From positions 186,001-250,000 of the forward strand of contig JALHOP010000006.1 of the NCBI GenBank assembly GCA_022842935.1: a stretch of 64,000 bases of DNA, given 5' to 3'. Below are positions 52,758 through 61,138 of this stretch, piece after piece. The notes under the pieces are model-generated. The model saw nothing but the letters and a program-made list of their open reading frames with translations. It made no database searches and had not been told where the DNA came from. Both the position numbers and the translations under genes were made by a program. The stretch's first letter is position 1. The number at the start of each line of letters is the position of its first letter. This stretch comes from Myxococcota bacterium. Its GTDB lineage: Bacteria > Myxococcota > XYA12-FULL-58-9 > JALHOP01.

Positions 52758-54470
52758 ATGAACAACAAGCTTCTTGCGTTGCCACTCATCGTTGCTGCCG
52801 TGATCGGTTGCAGCGACGACAAGAAAGAAATCAAGACCGGCGTCTTCATCGATAGCGCCGTCCAGGGCCTCCACTACAACACGGCGTCGCGCTCGGGCCT
52901 GACTAGCGCAAAGGGCGAGTTCCAGTACGAACCTGGAGAGACAGTCACCTTTTCGCTCGGCGGTATCGAGCTTGGCTCGGCGCCTGGCGCCGACCGCATC
53001 ACTCCCTTCGACCTATTCGGGATCGCTCCCCCGTCCACTGAAGCGGATGCCCGAGCTGCCATGCGAGCCCGCGAAGTCGTCGACGGCTTCGACCGCGCCG
53101 CCAATATCATCTACTTTCTGGTTGCGCTCGACCGGGACGGCAATCCGGACAACGGCATCGACCTCGTTGGCTGGCACGAGACCCTGGCCGACGCGACCTT
53201 GAGCTTCGATGTGGACGCGAGCAACTTCGTCTACCGGAACTACGGACGCTTGAGCGCGCGTTACGAGGGCATGGCTCTCTGGTTGCCGGTAGAGCGCCCC
53301 CTCGCGCACTTCTATCGGACGGTTGGCATCGTCGTGCCTGCACAAGCCGTGGCGACTCTCACTGTCGACGAGGGCGACGACGGGACCATCGAGGAGCGCA
53401 CTTTTTATCAATACAATAGCCGCGGTCAGGAAACCGAGCGCGAGCGCGACGAAAATGGCGACGGCACGATCGAAGAGCGCAATGTCACCACCTACGACGC
53501 GGCAGGCAATGGGCTCAGCTACGTCTACCTGCGGGACAATGATGGCAACGGGACATTCGAAAGCCGAAACGAATATACCAACTCATATGGCACCGACGGC
53601 CGATTTCTCACGGATGGCTTTCAACAGTTCGCAAACGACCTGGTGACGTCGCGCTCCACGCGCACCTATACCTATAGCAGTCGAGGTCAGCTGGTCGTTG
53701 TCGAGTTCGAGAACGACACCAACGCAGATGGCATCGCCGACACGCGAACTCGAGAAGTGACGACGTATGACGAGCGTGGTTACCTCGCGACGATCCAGAC
53801 TGAGAGCGATGTGCTCGCGGACGGCACCGTCAACAGCGTGCAGCGACAGACATTTGTCTACGACGCGCAGGGGTATCAGGTCTCCGGCGCTTACGAGATT
53901 GATGCCGAAAACGACGGTGTCGTGAACACGCGCACGGTAGGTACCTATCGTCGCGACGATCAGGGACGCGAGCTGACGTATACGGCGGAGACATTCAACA
54001 ATCTCGGCGTTCTCACCCGTCGTGAAGTACGCACAACCGAATATAACGCCCGTGGCGACGACATCGCGTCGAGCTTCGAGTCCGACTCGAACGCTGACGG
54101 TGTCATCGACGCGAAGAACTCCAGCCAATACACCTACGACGATGCCGGGCGCACCATGGTGGGCGTGTTCTCCTTCGATTCGGACGGCGATGGCGTCGCG
54201 AACCAGCAAGGCACCGACACGTTTGCGCGCGCGCCCGACGGTCAGGTCGTCACGTCCATTCAGACTCGCGATGGCAACGGGGACGGCGTCATCGACCAGC
54301 GAACGACTCGAACGAATACCTACGATGCCGTAGGTCGCATGACGAGTACCTTTACCGAGCGCGACACGAACGGTGATGGCGTCACTGACGAGCGCCGTCG
54401 AACGAGCGTGACCTTCATTGAGATTGCTGACGGCATCGAGTATCTCGCTTACTCCATCATCGCGGACTGA
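52758..54470 (+). CDS. Repeat lipoprotein 2 of a tandem family of three
   Basis: A 570-residue lipoprotein with signal ending IGCSDDKKE; GGCGAGG lies upstream of the ATG. The N-terminal domain matches its neighbours (TGVFIDSAVQGLHYN, RITPFDLFGIAPPS, ALDRDGNPDNGIDL). From about residue 205 to the end there are about ten repeats with a near-constant 31-residue period, such as DENGDGTIEERN then TTYDAAGNGLS. Two units (near FANDLVTSRS and FNNLGVLTRR) have lost the Ca-type loop. It lies 54 bp after gene 1 and 8 bp before gene 3, so one operon is likely. Confidence 0.78.
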   Translation: MNNKLLALPLIVAAVIGCSDDKKEIKTGVFIDSAVQGLHYNTASRSGLTSAKGEFQYEPGETVTFSLGGIELGSAPGADRITPFDLFGIAPPSTEADARAAMRAREVVDGFDRAANIIYFLVALDRDGNPDNGIDLVGWHETLADATLSFDVDASNFVYRNYGRLSARYEGMALWLPVERPLAHFYRTVGIVVPAQAVATLTVDEGDDGTIEERTFYQYNSRGQETERERDENGDGTIEERNVTTYDAAGNGLSYVYLRDNDGNGTFESRNEYTNSYGTDGRFLTDGFQQFANDLVTSRSTRTYTYSSRGQLVVVEFENDTNADGIADTRTREVTTYDERGYLATIQTESDVLADGTVNSVQRQTFVYDAQGYQVSGAYEIDAENDGVVNTRTVGTYRRDDQGRELTYTAETFNNLGVLTRREVRTTEYNARGDDIASSFESDSNADGVIDAKNSSQYTYDDAGRTMVGVFSFDSDGDGVANQQGTDTFARAPDGQVVTSIQTRDGNGDGVIDQRTTRTNTYDAVGRMTSTFTERDTNGDGVTDERRRTSVTFIEIADGIEYLAYSIIAD

Positions 54471-54478
54471 GGCCCATC

Positions 54479-56203
54479 ATGAACCATCGCTTTTTTTCTG
54501 TTGCAGTCGTCGCGGTTGGGCTCGTCGCGTGCAGTGATGACGGCGACGACGGCGCTAATGTCCTTACTGGCGTCTTCGTCGACAGCCCAGTCGCCGGACT
54601 GCGCTTCACGACGCCAACCCGCTCGGGTCTCACCAACGCGGCCGGCGAGTTCAAGTACCTCGCAGACGAAACGGTAGCCTTCTCTGTTGGCGCCGTCGTC
54701 CTTGGCTCGGCTTCGGGCAAAGCTATCGTGTCACCCTTCGACTTGTTCGGGCTGACGCCGCCGTCGACGGAGCGCGACCTACGCACCGCGATCGCACAGC
54801 CCGGCGTCGACGACTTCGACAGGGTACTCAACGTCGCCATGTTTCTGCAGTCTCTCGACGGTGACGGCGATCCGGGCAACGGCATCGATCTGGGCACCTG
54901 GGACGAGAGGCTCGCGGCTGCGACCATCGACTTCGAGGTCGAACACTCCGTCTTCATCGAAGAGGTCTCTACGCTGTCCGGGCTCTACCCGGGGGTCAAC
55001 CGTCAGGTCCAAGCAACTCGCGTCTTGGGCAACCTCTATCGCGGTCTCGGGATCGGCTTTCCCGTGCACATGCCGGCGGTCATCCACGAAGACGAAGACG
55101 GCAACGGCTCAGTGGATTCGGTTCAACGTCGGACTTACGACGCCGTTGGGCGTGAGACGCAACGGGCGAGTGACTATCAGGCCAACGGCGTCGACGATGA
55201 CATCGAAGAGACCACCTACGACGCGCAAGGGCGTGCCGTAAGCTACGTCAACCGTTATGACGGAGACGACGATGGTTCCCTCGAGACGCGTGGGGTCACG
55301 ACGTACACCTTCGACGTGAGCGGCAACAGTGTCTCCAATGTCTTCGATCGCTACACCAATGAGGTGCTGACCCGGCGCGTCACCAACACGCAAACGTTCG
55401 ACGCGTTCGGCAATACACTGACGCGGGTCAGCACGACCGACGAGGATGCCGACGGCGTCATCGAGGTGAGGTCCACGCGGACTAGCACATACAACGATCT
55501 GGGCAAGGTGCTCACCTATCGCACGGAGACCGACAGTGACGCCGACGGTGTCACCGACGCGATCGATAGCGTGGTCACAACGTATGGTATCGACGGCTTC
55601 AGCGTTGGCGAAGTAAGTACGCGCGATAGCGACGCGGACGGGGTTGAAGACACGCGCTACACGTTCACCTTCACGCGAGACGCCAAAGGTCGAATCCTCA
55701 CCCGCACGACACAACGCGATGAGGGCGGCGTCACTCTCTCGCGCAGTCTGCAAACGTTTACCTACAATGTCGCCGGTCAAGAGCTCACGTCCGTCCTCCA
55801 GAACGACAGCAATGGCGACGGCGTCGTCAACAGCGTTCGCAGCAGCACCTACACGTACAACGCGAACGGCAACCTGCTCACCTACGTGAGCGAGTCCGAC
55901 AGCGACGGTAACGGCACCGTCAACAGTCGTCGCACGACTGTATGGACCTATACGAACGGCAAGCCACAGACCGAAACCGACACCGAAGACGGCAACGTCG
56001 ACGGGACGATCGACTATCGCCGTACCGTCCAGATGACCTACGACGACAGTGGCAACCTCATCGAAGAGTTCGCGAGCACCGATGACGATGGCGACGGTAC
56101 GCCGGATAGCGCGCGGCGAAGCTCGTATGAGTACACGACCGTCGACGATGTTGGCGCGGCACTCGAGTCCCTCGGCCTCAAGGGCGGGGCAATCCTGATC
56201 TAA
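54479..56203 (+). CDS. Repeat lipoprotein 3 of a tandem family of three
   Basis: A 574-residue lipoprotein with signal ending LVACSDDGDDG; a GAGG overlapping the upstream stop serves as ribosome-binding site. The N-terminal domain is again the shared one (TGVFVDSPVAGLRFT, VSPFDLFGLTPPS, SLDGDGDPGNGIDL). The repeats follow the same 30 to 31-residue plan (DSNGDGVVN, DSDGNGTVN, YNANGNLLT). The C-terminus (ALESLGLKGGAILI) differs from those of genes 1 and 2. A methyltransferase follows after 28 bp, but nothing links it functionally. Confidence 0.78.
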   Translation: MNHRFFSVAVVAVGLVACSDDGDDGANVLTGVFVDSPVAGLRFTTPTRSGLTNAAGEFKYLADETVAFSVGAVVLGSASGKAIVSPFDLFGLTPPSTERDLRTAIAQPGVDDFDRVLNVAMFLQSLDGDGDPGNGIDLGTWDERLAAATIDFEVEHSVFIEEVSTLSGLYPGVNRQVQATRVLGNLYRGLGIGFPVHMPAVIHEDEDGNGSVDSVQRRTYDAVGRETQRASDYQANGVDDDIEETTYDAQGRAVSYVNRYDGDDDGSLETRGVTTYTFDVSGNSVSNVFDRYTNEVLTRRVTNTQTFDAFGNTLTRVSTTDEDADGVIEVRSTRTSTYNDLGKVLTYRTETDSDADGVTDAIDSVVTTYGIDGFSVGEVSTRDSDADGVEDTRYTFTFTRDAKGRILTRTTQRDEGGVTLSRSLQTFTYNVAGQELTSVLQNDSNGDGVVNSVRSSTYTYNANGNLLTYVSESDSDGNGTVNSRRTTVWTYTNGKPQTETDTEDGNVDGTIDYRRTVQMTYDDSGNLIEEFASTDDDGDGTPDSARRSSYEYTTVDDVGAALESLGLKGGAILI

Positions 56204-56231
56204 GTCGTGGCCTGTCTGCTACGGTGATGCC

Positions 56232-57047
56232 GTGACCGAATACGAGACGCAGTCCGAACACTGGAACGGACCCAACGGCGAGACCTGGGCTCGGGAGAGT
56301 TGCGCCACTGACCCGCGACTCGAGCACTTCGGCCAGGCTGCTATCGCGACGCTCGCGCCTCGGCGTGGTGAACGGGTTCTCGACGTCGGCTGCGGGGCCG
56401 GCGCAACCAGCCGCGCGCTAGCAAGACTCGTGGAGCCTCGCGGACATGTGGTGGGCGTCGACATATCGAGGCCTCTGCTCGCCGTTGCGCGATCTCTGGG
56501 CGGTGGAGTTGAGTACGTTGAAGCGGACGCAGGTCGCGCCGGACTCGAAGGTGCCTTCGACGCTGTGTTCTCGCGTTTCGGCGTCATGTTCTTCGACGAT
56601 CCGCGCACGGCATTCGCAAATCTACGCCGCGCCGCACCGCGCGGGCGCCTTGTTTTCGTGTGCTGGCGCAGCCCTCAAGAGAATCCGGCCATGACCCGAC
56701 CATTGGCGTTGGCCAAGCACTTGTTGCCCGAGTCGGCGCCGTTTGACCCAGAGGCACCCGGTCCCTTCGCATTCGCCGACCGCAACAAAATCGAAAATGT
56801 CCTGCGTGCCGCTGGGTGGCATGGCATTGAAGTGGTCGGCCACGACTCCAGCTATCTGCTTGGCGAAAGCCCGCAGGCCGCGACCGACTACGTCATGACC
56901 ATTGGTCCGCTTGCGCGGGCCATACGCGAAGCGCCAGAGCGGACGTCCAAAGTGCGCGCCCTGCTCGAGACGACGTTCGCATCGGAAGCCAGCGGGGGCG
57001 TGGTCTCCGCTGCGGCCGCAACCTGGATCGTCAGCGCGTCAGCGTGA
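56232..57047 (+). CDS. Class I SAM-dependent methyltransferase
   Basis: A 271-residue methyltransferase (GTG start). Motif I is VLDVGCGAGATSRALA near residue 50, motif II VVGVDISRPLLAVAR near residue 75, and the post-motif FDAVFSRFGVMFFDDP near residue 110 is of the UbiE/MenG-like type. The opening SEHWNGPNGETWA is common in related small-molecule methyltransferases. The substrate is unknown. Its 3' end overlaps the convergent MAPEG gene by 17 bp. Confidence 0.85.
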   Translation: MTEYETQSEHWNGPNGETWARESCATDPRLEHFGQAAIATLAPRRGERVLDVGCGAGATSRALARLVEPRGHVVGVDISRPLLAVARSLGGGVEYVEADAGRAGLEGAFDAVFSRFGVMFFDDPRTAFANLRRAAPRGRLVFVCWRSPQENPAMTRPLALAKHLLPESAPFDPEAPGPFAFADRNKIENVLRAAGWHGIEVVGHDSSYLLGESPQAATDYVMTIGPLARAIREAPERTSKVRALLETTFASEASGGVVSAAAATWIVSASA

Positions 57048-57465
57048 CTACCAGCAGCTCGACGACGAACGCCGAAACGGCGAGGTAGCCAGTCACGGTC
57101 GCGAAGAGCAGGCGCATCGGTATGTTGCGGCCGAGTTGCCTGCCCATCATGATTGGATACGCCACTCGCGATACGACGTAAGCAGCGCCGTACGCGGCTG
57201 CACGTACGGGACTGACGAATACGGCCGTGAGCCAGAAGAGCAAGAGGAACAGAGGCATGTGCTCGAGCATATTGAGCTGGATGCGATCAGCGGCGAGCAT
57301 TCGAGGGTCGGGTGTGCGATAGCGGTCAAACTTGTCACCTTTGGCCTTGTATTCGCTGAAGAGCTTGTTCTTGACGGCCGCGACGTTGACCATGGTCAGG
57401 TAGTAGACGACCGCGTAGGCGATGGTTACGAGAAGCGGATAGCGAAGTGCTGCGACGGTGAGCAT
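57031..57465 (-). CDS. MAPEG-family membrane protein
   Basis: A 144-residue four-span membrane protein. The MAPEG pattern is seen in MVNVAAVKNKLFSEYK, then DRIQLNMLEHMPLFLLLFWL near residue 65, which holds the Glu and Asn used by eukaryotic members to bind glutathione or lipid. GAGG precedes the ATG. It starts six bases after the APC permease ends and is the last gene of the minus-strand cluster. Bacterial MAPEG proteins have glutathione-transferase-like or unknown roles. Confidence 0.82.
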   Translation of the reverse strand: MLTVAALRYPLLVTIAYAVVYYLTMVNVAAVKNKLFSEYKAKGDKFDRYRTPDPRMLAADRIQLNMLEHMPLFLLLFWLTAVFVSPVRAAAYGAAYVVSRVAYPIMMGRQLGRNIPMRLLFATVTGYLAVSAFVVELLVVTLTR

Positions 57466-57471
57466 GCGCGC

Positions 57472-58788
57472 TTATGCCTCGCGTCTACCGCGCCGCCAAT
57501 AGAAATAGGTCGGCGCGCCAAGGAGGACGAGGGCGACGCCGATGAGCGACTCGTAGGGGCTCTCGACGAGAGTGTTGAAGACGAGGGCCAGCATCGCCAC
57601 GATGAATAGCGCCGGAACGACCGGGTAACCCCAGACGCGGTAGGGCCGTGACGCGTCGGGCAGCTTCTTGCGAAGGACGAACAGCGCTGCGCCCGTCGCG
57701 ACGTGGAACCCGACACAGGCGAACGTCACATAGGTGTAGAGGCGCGCATATGAGCCCGAGAGCACGAGGATGGAGGCCCAGATGCTTTGCGCCCAGAGAC
57801 TTCGCACGGGGGTCCGGTAGCGCGGATGAATAACAGCGAGAGCACGAAAGAAGATGCCTGCTTGTGCCATGGGCGCGTAGACGCGTGAGCTGTAGAAGAT
57901 GGTGGCCGAGAGGCAGCCGAATGCAGACACCGCGATAGCCGCCGACATCAGTCTACCGGCACCCTCGCCGAGTAACTCCGCTGCAGCGGTCTCTGCGACC
58001 CGAGGCGCCGAAGCGATGACATCAACGGGCAAGACGCGCGCGTAGACCGCCATGGCAGCCGCGTAGATCGCGACCGTCAGCGCTACTCCGCCGACCATAC
58101 CACGCGGCAGACTGCGCGCGGGGTCCTCGAGCTCGCCTGCCGAAAACGTCATGGCGTACCAGCCGTCGTACGCCCAGAGTGCGGCGATCATCGCGACGCC
58201 GAAGGCACTCGCGAGGCCCGGTCCCGGCAGCGGGCTCGTCCAATCGGTTGCTTGCGCGGCTGGGGTAAGCCAGCCAAGCGCGATGAAGCCGGCGAGGGAG
58301 ACGACCTTGATGACAGTGAGGATGTTTTGGACCCAGGCGCCTTCTTGCACACCAAGCGAGTTCACCGCCGTCAGCACGATGATGGCTAGGACCGCCGCCG
58401 TTTGCTCGCCGCCGGGCACGGGTACGAAGCTGACGATGTAGTGACCAAAGCCGCTCGCGATCGCCGCGATGCCGCCCGACATGATGACGAGGAAACAGGT
58501 CCAGCCGTACAGAAAGCCCCAGAACGAGCCGTAGGCCTCGTGGAGAAAGTGGTAGATTCCTCCCGCCCTGGGGAAGAGGGCGCCAAGCTCGGCGTAGGTG
58601 AGCGCGCCGGCGACGATGACGAGGCCCGCGAGCACCCAGACGAGCACGAGCAGTCCAGGGTGAGGGAGTGTCTTCGCCATCTCACTTGGCGTCATGAAAA
58701 TGCCGGTGCCGACGATCGCGCCAATGGTGAGCATGACGCCGTCTCGAAGGCTCAGGCGTCGCGCGAGCTCCGCAACGGTTTCGCTCAA
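57472..58788 (-). CDS. APC-family amino acid permease
   Basis: A 438-residue transporter with about twelve hydrophobic segments. The signature TIGAIVGTGIFMTP near residue 21 is the substrate-binding unwound helix of APC carriers; TYAELGALFPRAGGIYHFLHEAYG is near residue 65. A TTG start is used because it overlaps the Rieske stop (TTGA), and the first hydrophobic segment begins soon after. It probably imports or exchanges the amino acid or amine used by the neighbouring enzymes. Confidence 0.86.
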   Translation of the reverse strand: MSETVAELARRLSLRDGVMLTIGAIVGTGIFMTPSEMAKTLPHPGLLVLVWVLAGLVIVAGALTYAELGALFPRAGGIYHFLHEAYGSFWGFLYGWTCFLVIMSGGIAAIASGFGHYIVSFVPVPGGEQTAAVLAIIVLTAVNSLGVQEGAWVQNILTVIKVVSLAGFIALGWLTPAAQATDWTSPLPGPGLASAFGVAMIAALWAYDGWYAMTFSAGELEDPARSLPRGMVGGVALTVAIYAAAMAVYARVLPVDVIASAPRVAETAAAELLGEGAGRLMSAAIAVSAFGCLSATIFYSSRVYAPMAQAGIFFRALAVIHPRYRTPVRSLWAQSIWASILVLSGSYARLYTYVTFACVGFHVATGAALFVLRKKLPDASRPYRVWGYPVVPALFIVAMLALVFNTLVESPYESLIGVALVLLGAPTYFYWRRGRREA

Positions 58789-59873
58789 GCGTTCAAGGAC
58801 AGCGTGAGCATGCGGTGGAAATGATGCAGGCCAGTCTCGCGCGATGGAGAATAACGGCCCCGATCGTAGAGCCGCGACCGCACTCCGTGTTGCACGCTCA
58901 CCACGACCTCTTGGTCTTCCTGCTCGAGGGCATCGAGGCCACGGCCGGCACCTTGATCGATGCGAGTCGTGTCCCAGACATAGATCAAGTATTCGACCGT
59001 CGTGCGGTCGACGGCGCGCGGTTTAACGCGGTTCACCGAGAGCCCCCACGGGTAGAAGTTCAGCATGGTGTTGGGGAACAACCAGAAGTAGTAGGCCGCG
59101 ATGAGCTGGCCGTGGTCTGGAGATGAACGCGGAAGCTCGAAAGCGTCCCGCGGATTCTTGGCGGTGCCTATTTGCAGGCTGCCACCTTCGAAGAGCTCGG
59201 TTCGGTAGTCGCCGTAGTCGATGACTCGATTCAGGCCCGCGTGGACGTAGGGGATATGGAAGCCCTCGAGGTAGTTGTCGCAGTAGAGCGCCCAGTTGGC
59301 AGCGATATCGTACGAGCGGCTTCGGTCTCGGTCCAAGACCGCGTTCTCGAGCGGTAACCAACCCACGCGCTCCTGCAGAAAGGCGGCAAGCTGCGCGAAC
59401 GGCTGCGCCGGTGCGAGTGACGCGAAGAGCAGCTTCTTCCATTGGCCAAACGCCACCTTGGGAAGATCGTCCTTGGGCGAAGGAAAACCCTGGACGCCCT
59501 CGAACTCGGGCATCGATACGAAGCTACCGTCATGCCGGAAGCGACGTCCGTGATAGCGGCATTTCAGTGACGGCTCCATACCCTCTTTTTCGCAGACGAG
59601 ATTGCCACGGTGGGTACACACGTTCGAAACGCAGTGCAGCCCGCCTTCGAGATCGCGCGCGAAGAGCAGCGGCTCCTCGATCCAGCCGTCGATGAAGCGG
59701 GTCGGGCAGACCGAGCCCGGGCGGCTCAGACGATCGAGGTCCGAGAGAAGTTGCCAGCTCGAGGCAAAGACCTTCTCGCGCGACAGTTCGAAGATCCGCG
59801 GATCGGTATAGGCCTTACCGGGCAGCGTTTCGGCCTTGGTGATGTCGGCGTCGATGCTCCAGGGAGTCTGCAT
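58785..59873 (-). CDS. Rieske non-heme iron oxygenase, alpha subunit type
   Basis: A 362-residue oxygenase. The 2Fe-2S Rieske motif CTHRGNLV and CRYHGRRF is at about residues 86 to 113. The catalytic domain has the non-heme iron motif NWALYCDNYLEGFHIPYVHAG near residue 195, with the bridging Asp and both His. The style is closest to choline/carnitine monooxygenase-like enzymes. No separate reductase gene is nearby. It lies 50 bp after the DAO-like gene and overlaps the permease. Confidence 0.87.
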   Translation of the reverse strand: MQTPWSIDADITKAETLPGKAYTDPRIFELSREKVFASSWQLLSDLDRLSRPGSVCPTRFIDGWIEEPLLFARDLEGGLHCVSNVCTHRGNLVCEKEGMEPSLKCRYHGRRFRHDGSFVSMPEFEGVQGFPSPKDDLPKVAFGQWKKLLFASLAPAQPFAQLAAFLQERVGWLPLENAVLDRDRSRSYDIAANWALYCDNYLEGFHIPYVHAGLNRVIDYGDYRTELFEGGSLQIGTAKNPRDAFELPRSSPDHGQLIAAYYFWLFPNTMLNFYPWGLSVNRVKPRAVDRTTVEYLIYVWDTTRIDQGAGRGLDALEQEDQEVVVSVQHGVRSRLYDRGRYSPSRETGLHHFHRMLTLSLNA

Positions 59874-59923
59874 GCGCCGGAAGCTAGCACCTTGGGGTGG
59901 GCTGCTGAAGAGTCGATCCGGCT

Positions 59924-61138
59924 CTACTCCGACTCGACGCTACCTGCGCGGGCATCGATTGCGGCGACGCATGCTTGCGTGTTGCCCGCGAAGAGCTCGC
60001 GACCGTTCGCGAGCAGACGCGCGAAGACCGCCTCATCGTCTGGAGTATGGGCTGGCGAGTCCATGTCCTTCTGAATGGTGCCGCCGATGACGATGTCGTC
60101 CTGACGGCAGAACGCGTAGGCGATCACCCAGTTGGCGCAGCCGCCACTAAAGAAGTAGTGCTGCTTCTCGTCAGTCTTCTTGAGCACGATGTTGTGACCG
60201 CGTTGAGCAACGAGGGTCGTATCGCCAAAGAGCTGTTTCGAGCCGTAACCGGTGCAGTTGACGATCACGCTAGCGGCCAACTGGGCGACGTCTGCGGTTG
60301 ACGCGAAGTTGCGTTCTTCGAAGCGGACGCCCGAGCTCTGCAATTCGCTGACAAGCTTCGGCATCAGGATCGCAGGCGTCATCAACCAGGTCTGGTACTC
60401 GCGTCCCGGCGCGTTGAGCCTCCTGAACGGCAGGCTCCCGCGCAGAGGCGCGGCGACTACATCGCGTGGCGTCGCGACGTCGAGGGCGGGCACCTTGCGG
60501 TCGAGCGTGTAGTTCTTGCGGACCGCAACGCCATAAGCATGGCGATTCCCAGAGTTTTGTAGGTCGACGATCCGATCGCGCGAGCGTCGCAGGTAGCCCG
60601 CTAGAACGGTCTTCTGGTCAGGCGTGGTGTAAAGCCGGTGCATGCCGGACGGTTCGAATTGTCCACCCGCGACCCACGAGACCGTCGTCGTGAGGTCGAG
60701 GCTCTTCGCATAGACCGTGATGGGCATATCTGGCCAGCGTCGACGCAGCTCCGACGCGGTCGTCAGACCTATGATACCGGTGCCGAGCACCGCGACGCTT
60801 GGGAGCGCTGCGCCGGCGACGACAAGCTCACGTGCGAGGTCGGTCACGACGGAAGCGCAACCCCACGAGAGCGTTACGCCGGCGCCTCCGTGCCCATAGT
60901 TGTGAATCACACGCTTACCGTTGAGCGGCTCGGGCACCAGCTCGAGTCGCACGCCAGCCGGCCGATACGGACGCACCCCGATGAGGTAGGGGTCTTTCTC
61001 GCGTAGAAGCGAGAAGTCGGGATCGGGCAGTATCTCGCCATCGCGCAATGGTTTGGCCCGTGCCGTCCCCGGCCACAACGAGGTGGTCGCGATAGCGGAC
61101 GCACCGACGAGTAGCTCACGACGGGTAAGGTCATTCAT
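59924..61138 (-). CDS. Tat-exported FAD oxidase of the D-amino-acid oxidase fold, permuted motif order
   Basis: A 404-residue protein. The N-terminus (TRRELLVGASAIATT, cleavage after ARA) is a Tat-type leader, suited to a folded flavoprotein. In D-amino-acid oxidases the substrate Arg segment and HNYGHGG come near the C-terminus; here GVRPYRPAGVRLE (about residue 53) and VIHNYGHGGAGVTLSWG (about 76) precede the dinucleotide motif VLGTGIIGLTTASEL (about 118). The order is that of a circular permutation. It would oxidise an amino acid or amine to an oxo acid in the periplasm; substrate and stereochemistry are unproved. The ATG overlaps the ThDP gene. Confidence 0.8.
   Translation of the reverse strand: MNDLTRRELLVGASAIATTSLWPGTARAKPLRDGEILPDPDFSLLREKDPYLIGVRPYRPAGVRLELVPEPLNGKRVIHNYGHGGAGVTLSWGCASVVTDLARELVVAGAALPSVAVLGTGIIGLTTASELRRRWPDMPITVYAKSLDLTTTVSWVAGGQFEPSGMHRLYTTPDQKTVLAGYLRRSRDRIVDLQNSGNRHAYGVAVRKNYTLDRKVPALDVATPRDVVAAPLRGSLPFRRLNAPGREYQTWLMTPAILMPKLVSELQSSGVRFEERNFASTADVAQLAASVIVNCTGYGSKQLFGDTTLVAQRGHNIVLKKTDEKQHYFFSGGCANWVIAYAFCRQDDIVIGGTIQKDMDSPAHTPDDEAVFARLLANGRELFAGNTQACVAAIDARAGSVESE

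Noticed and set aside
51600-56150. Short-period repeats considered as a CRISPR or satellite array
   Set aside because: The periodicity is in-frame coding (about 93 bp), the units are diverged at DNA level and there is no spacer pattern.
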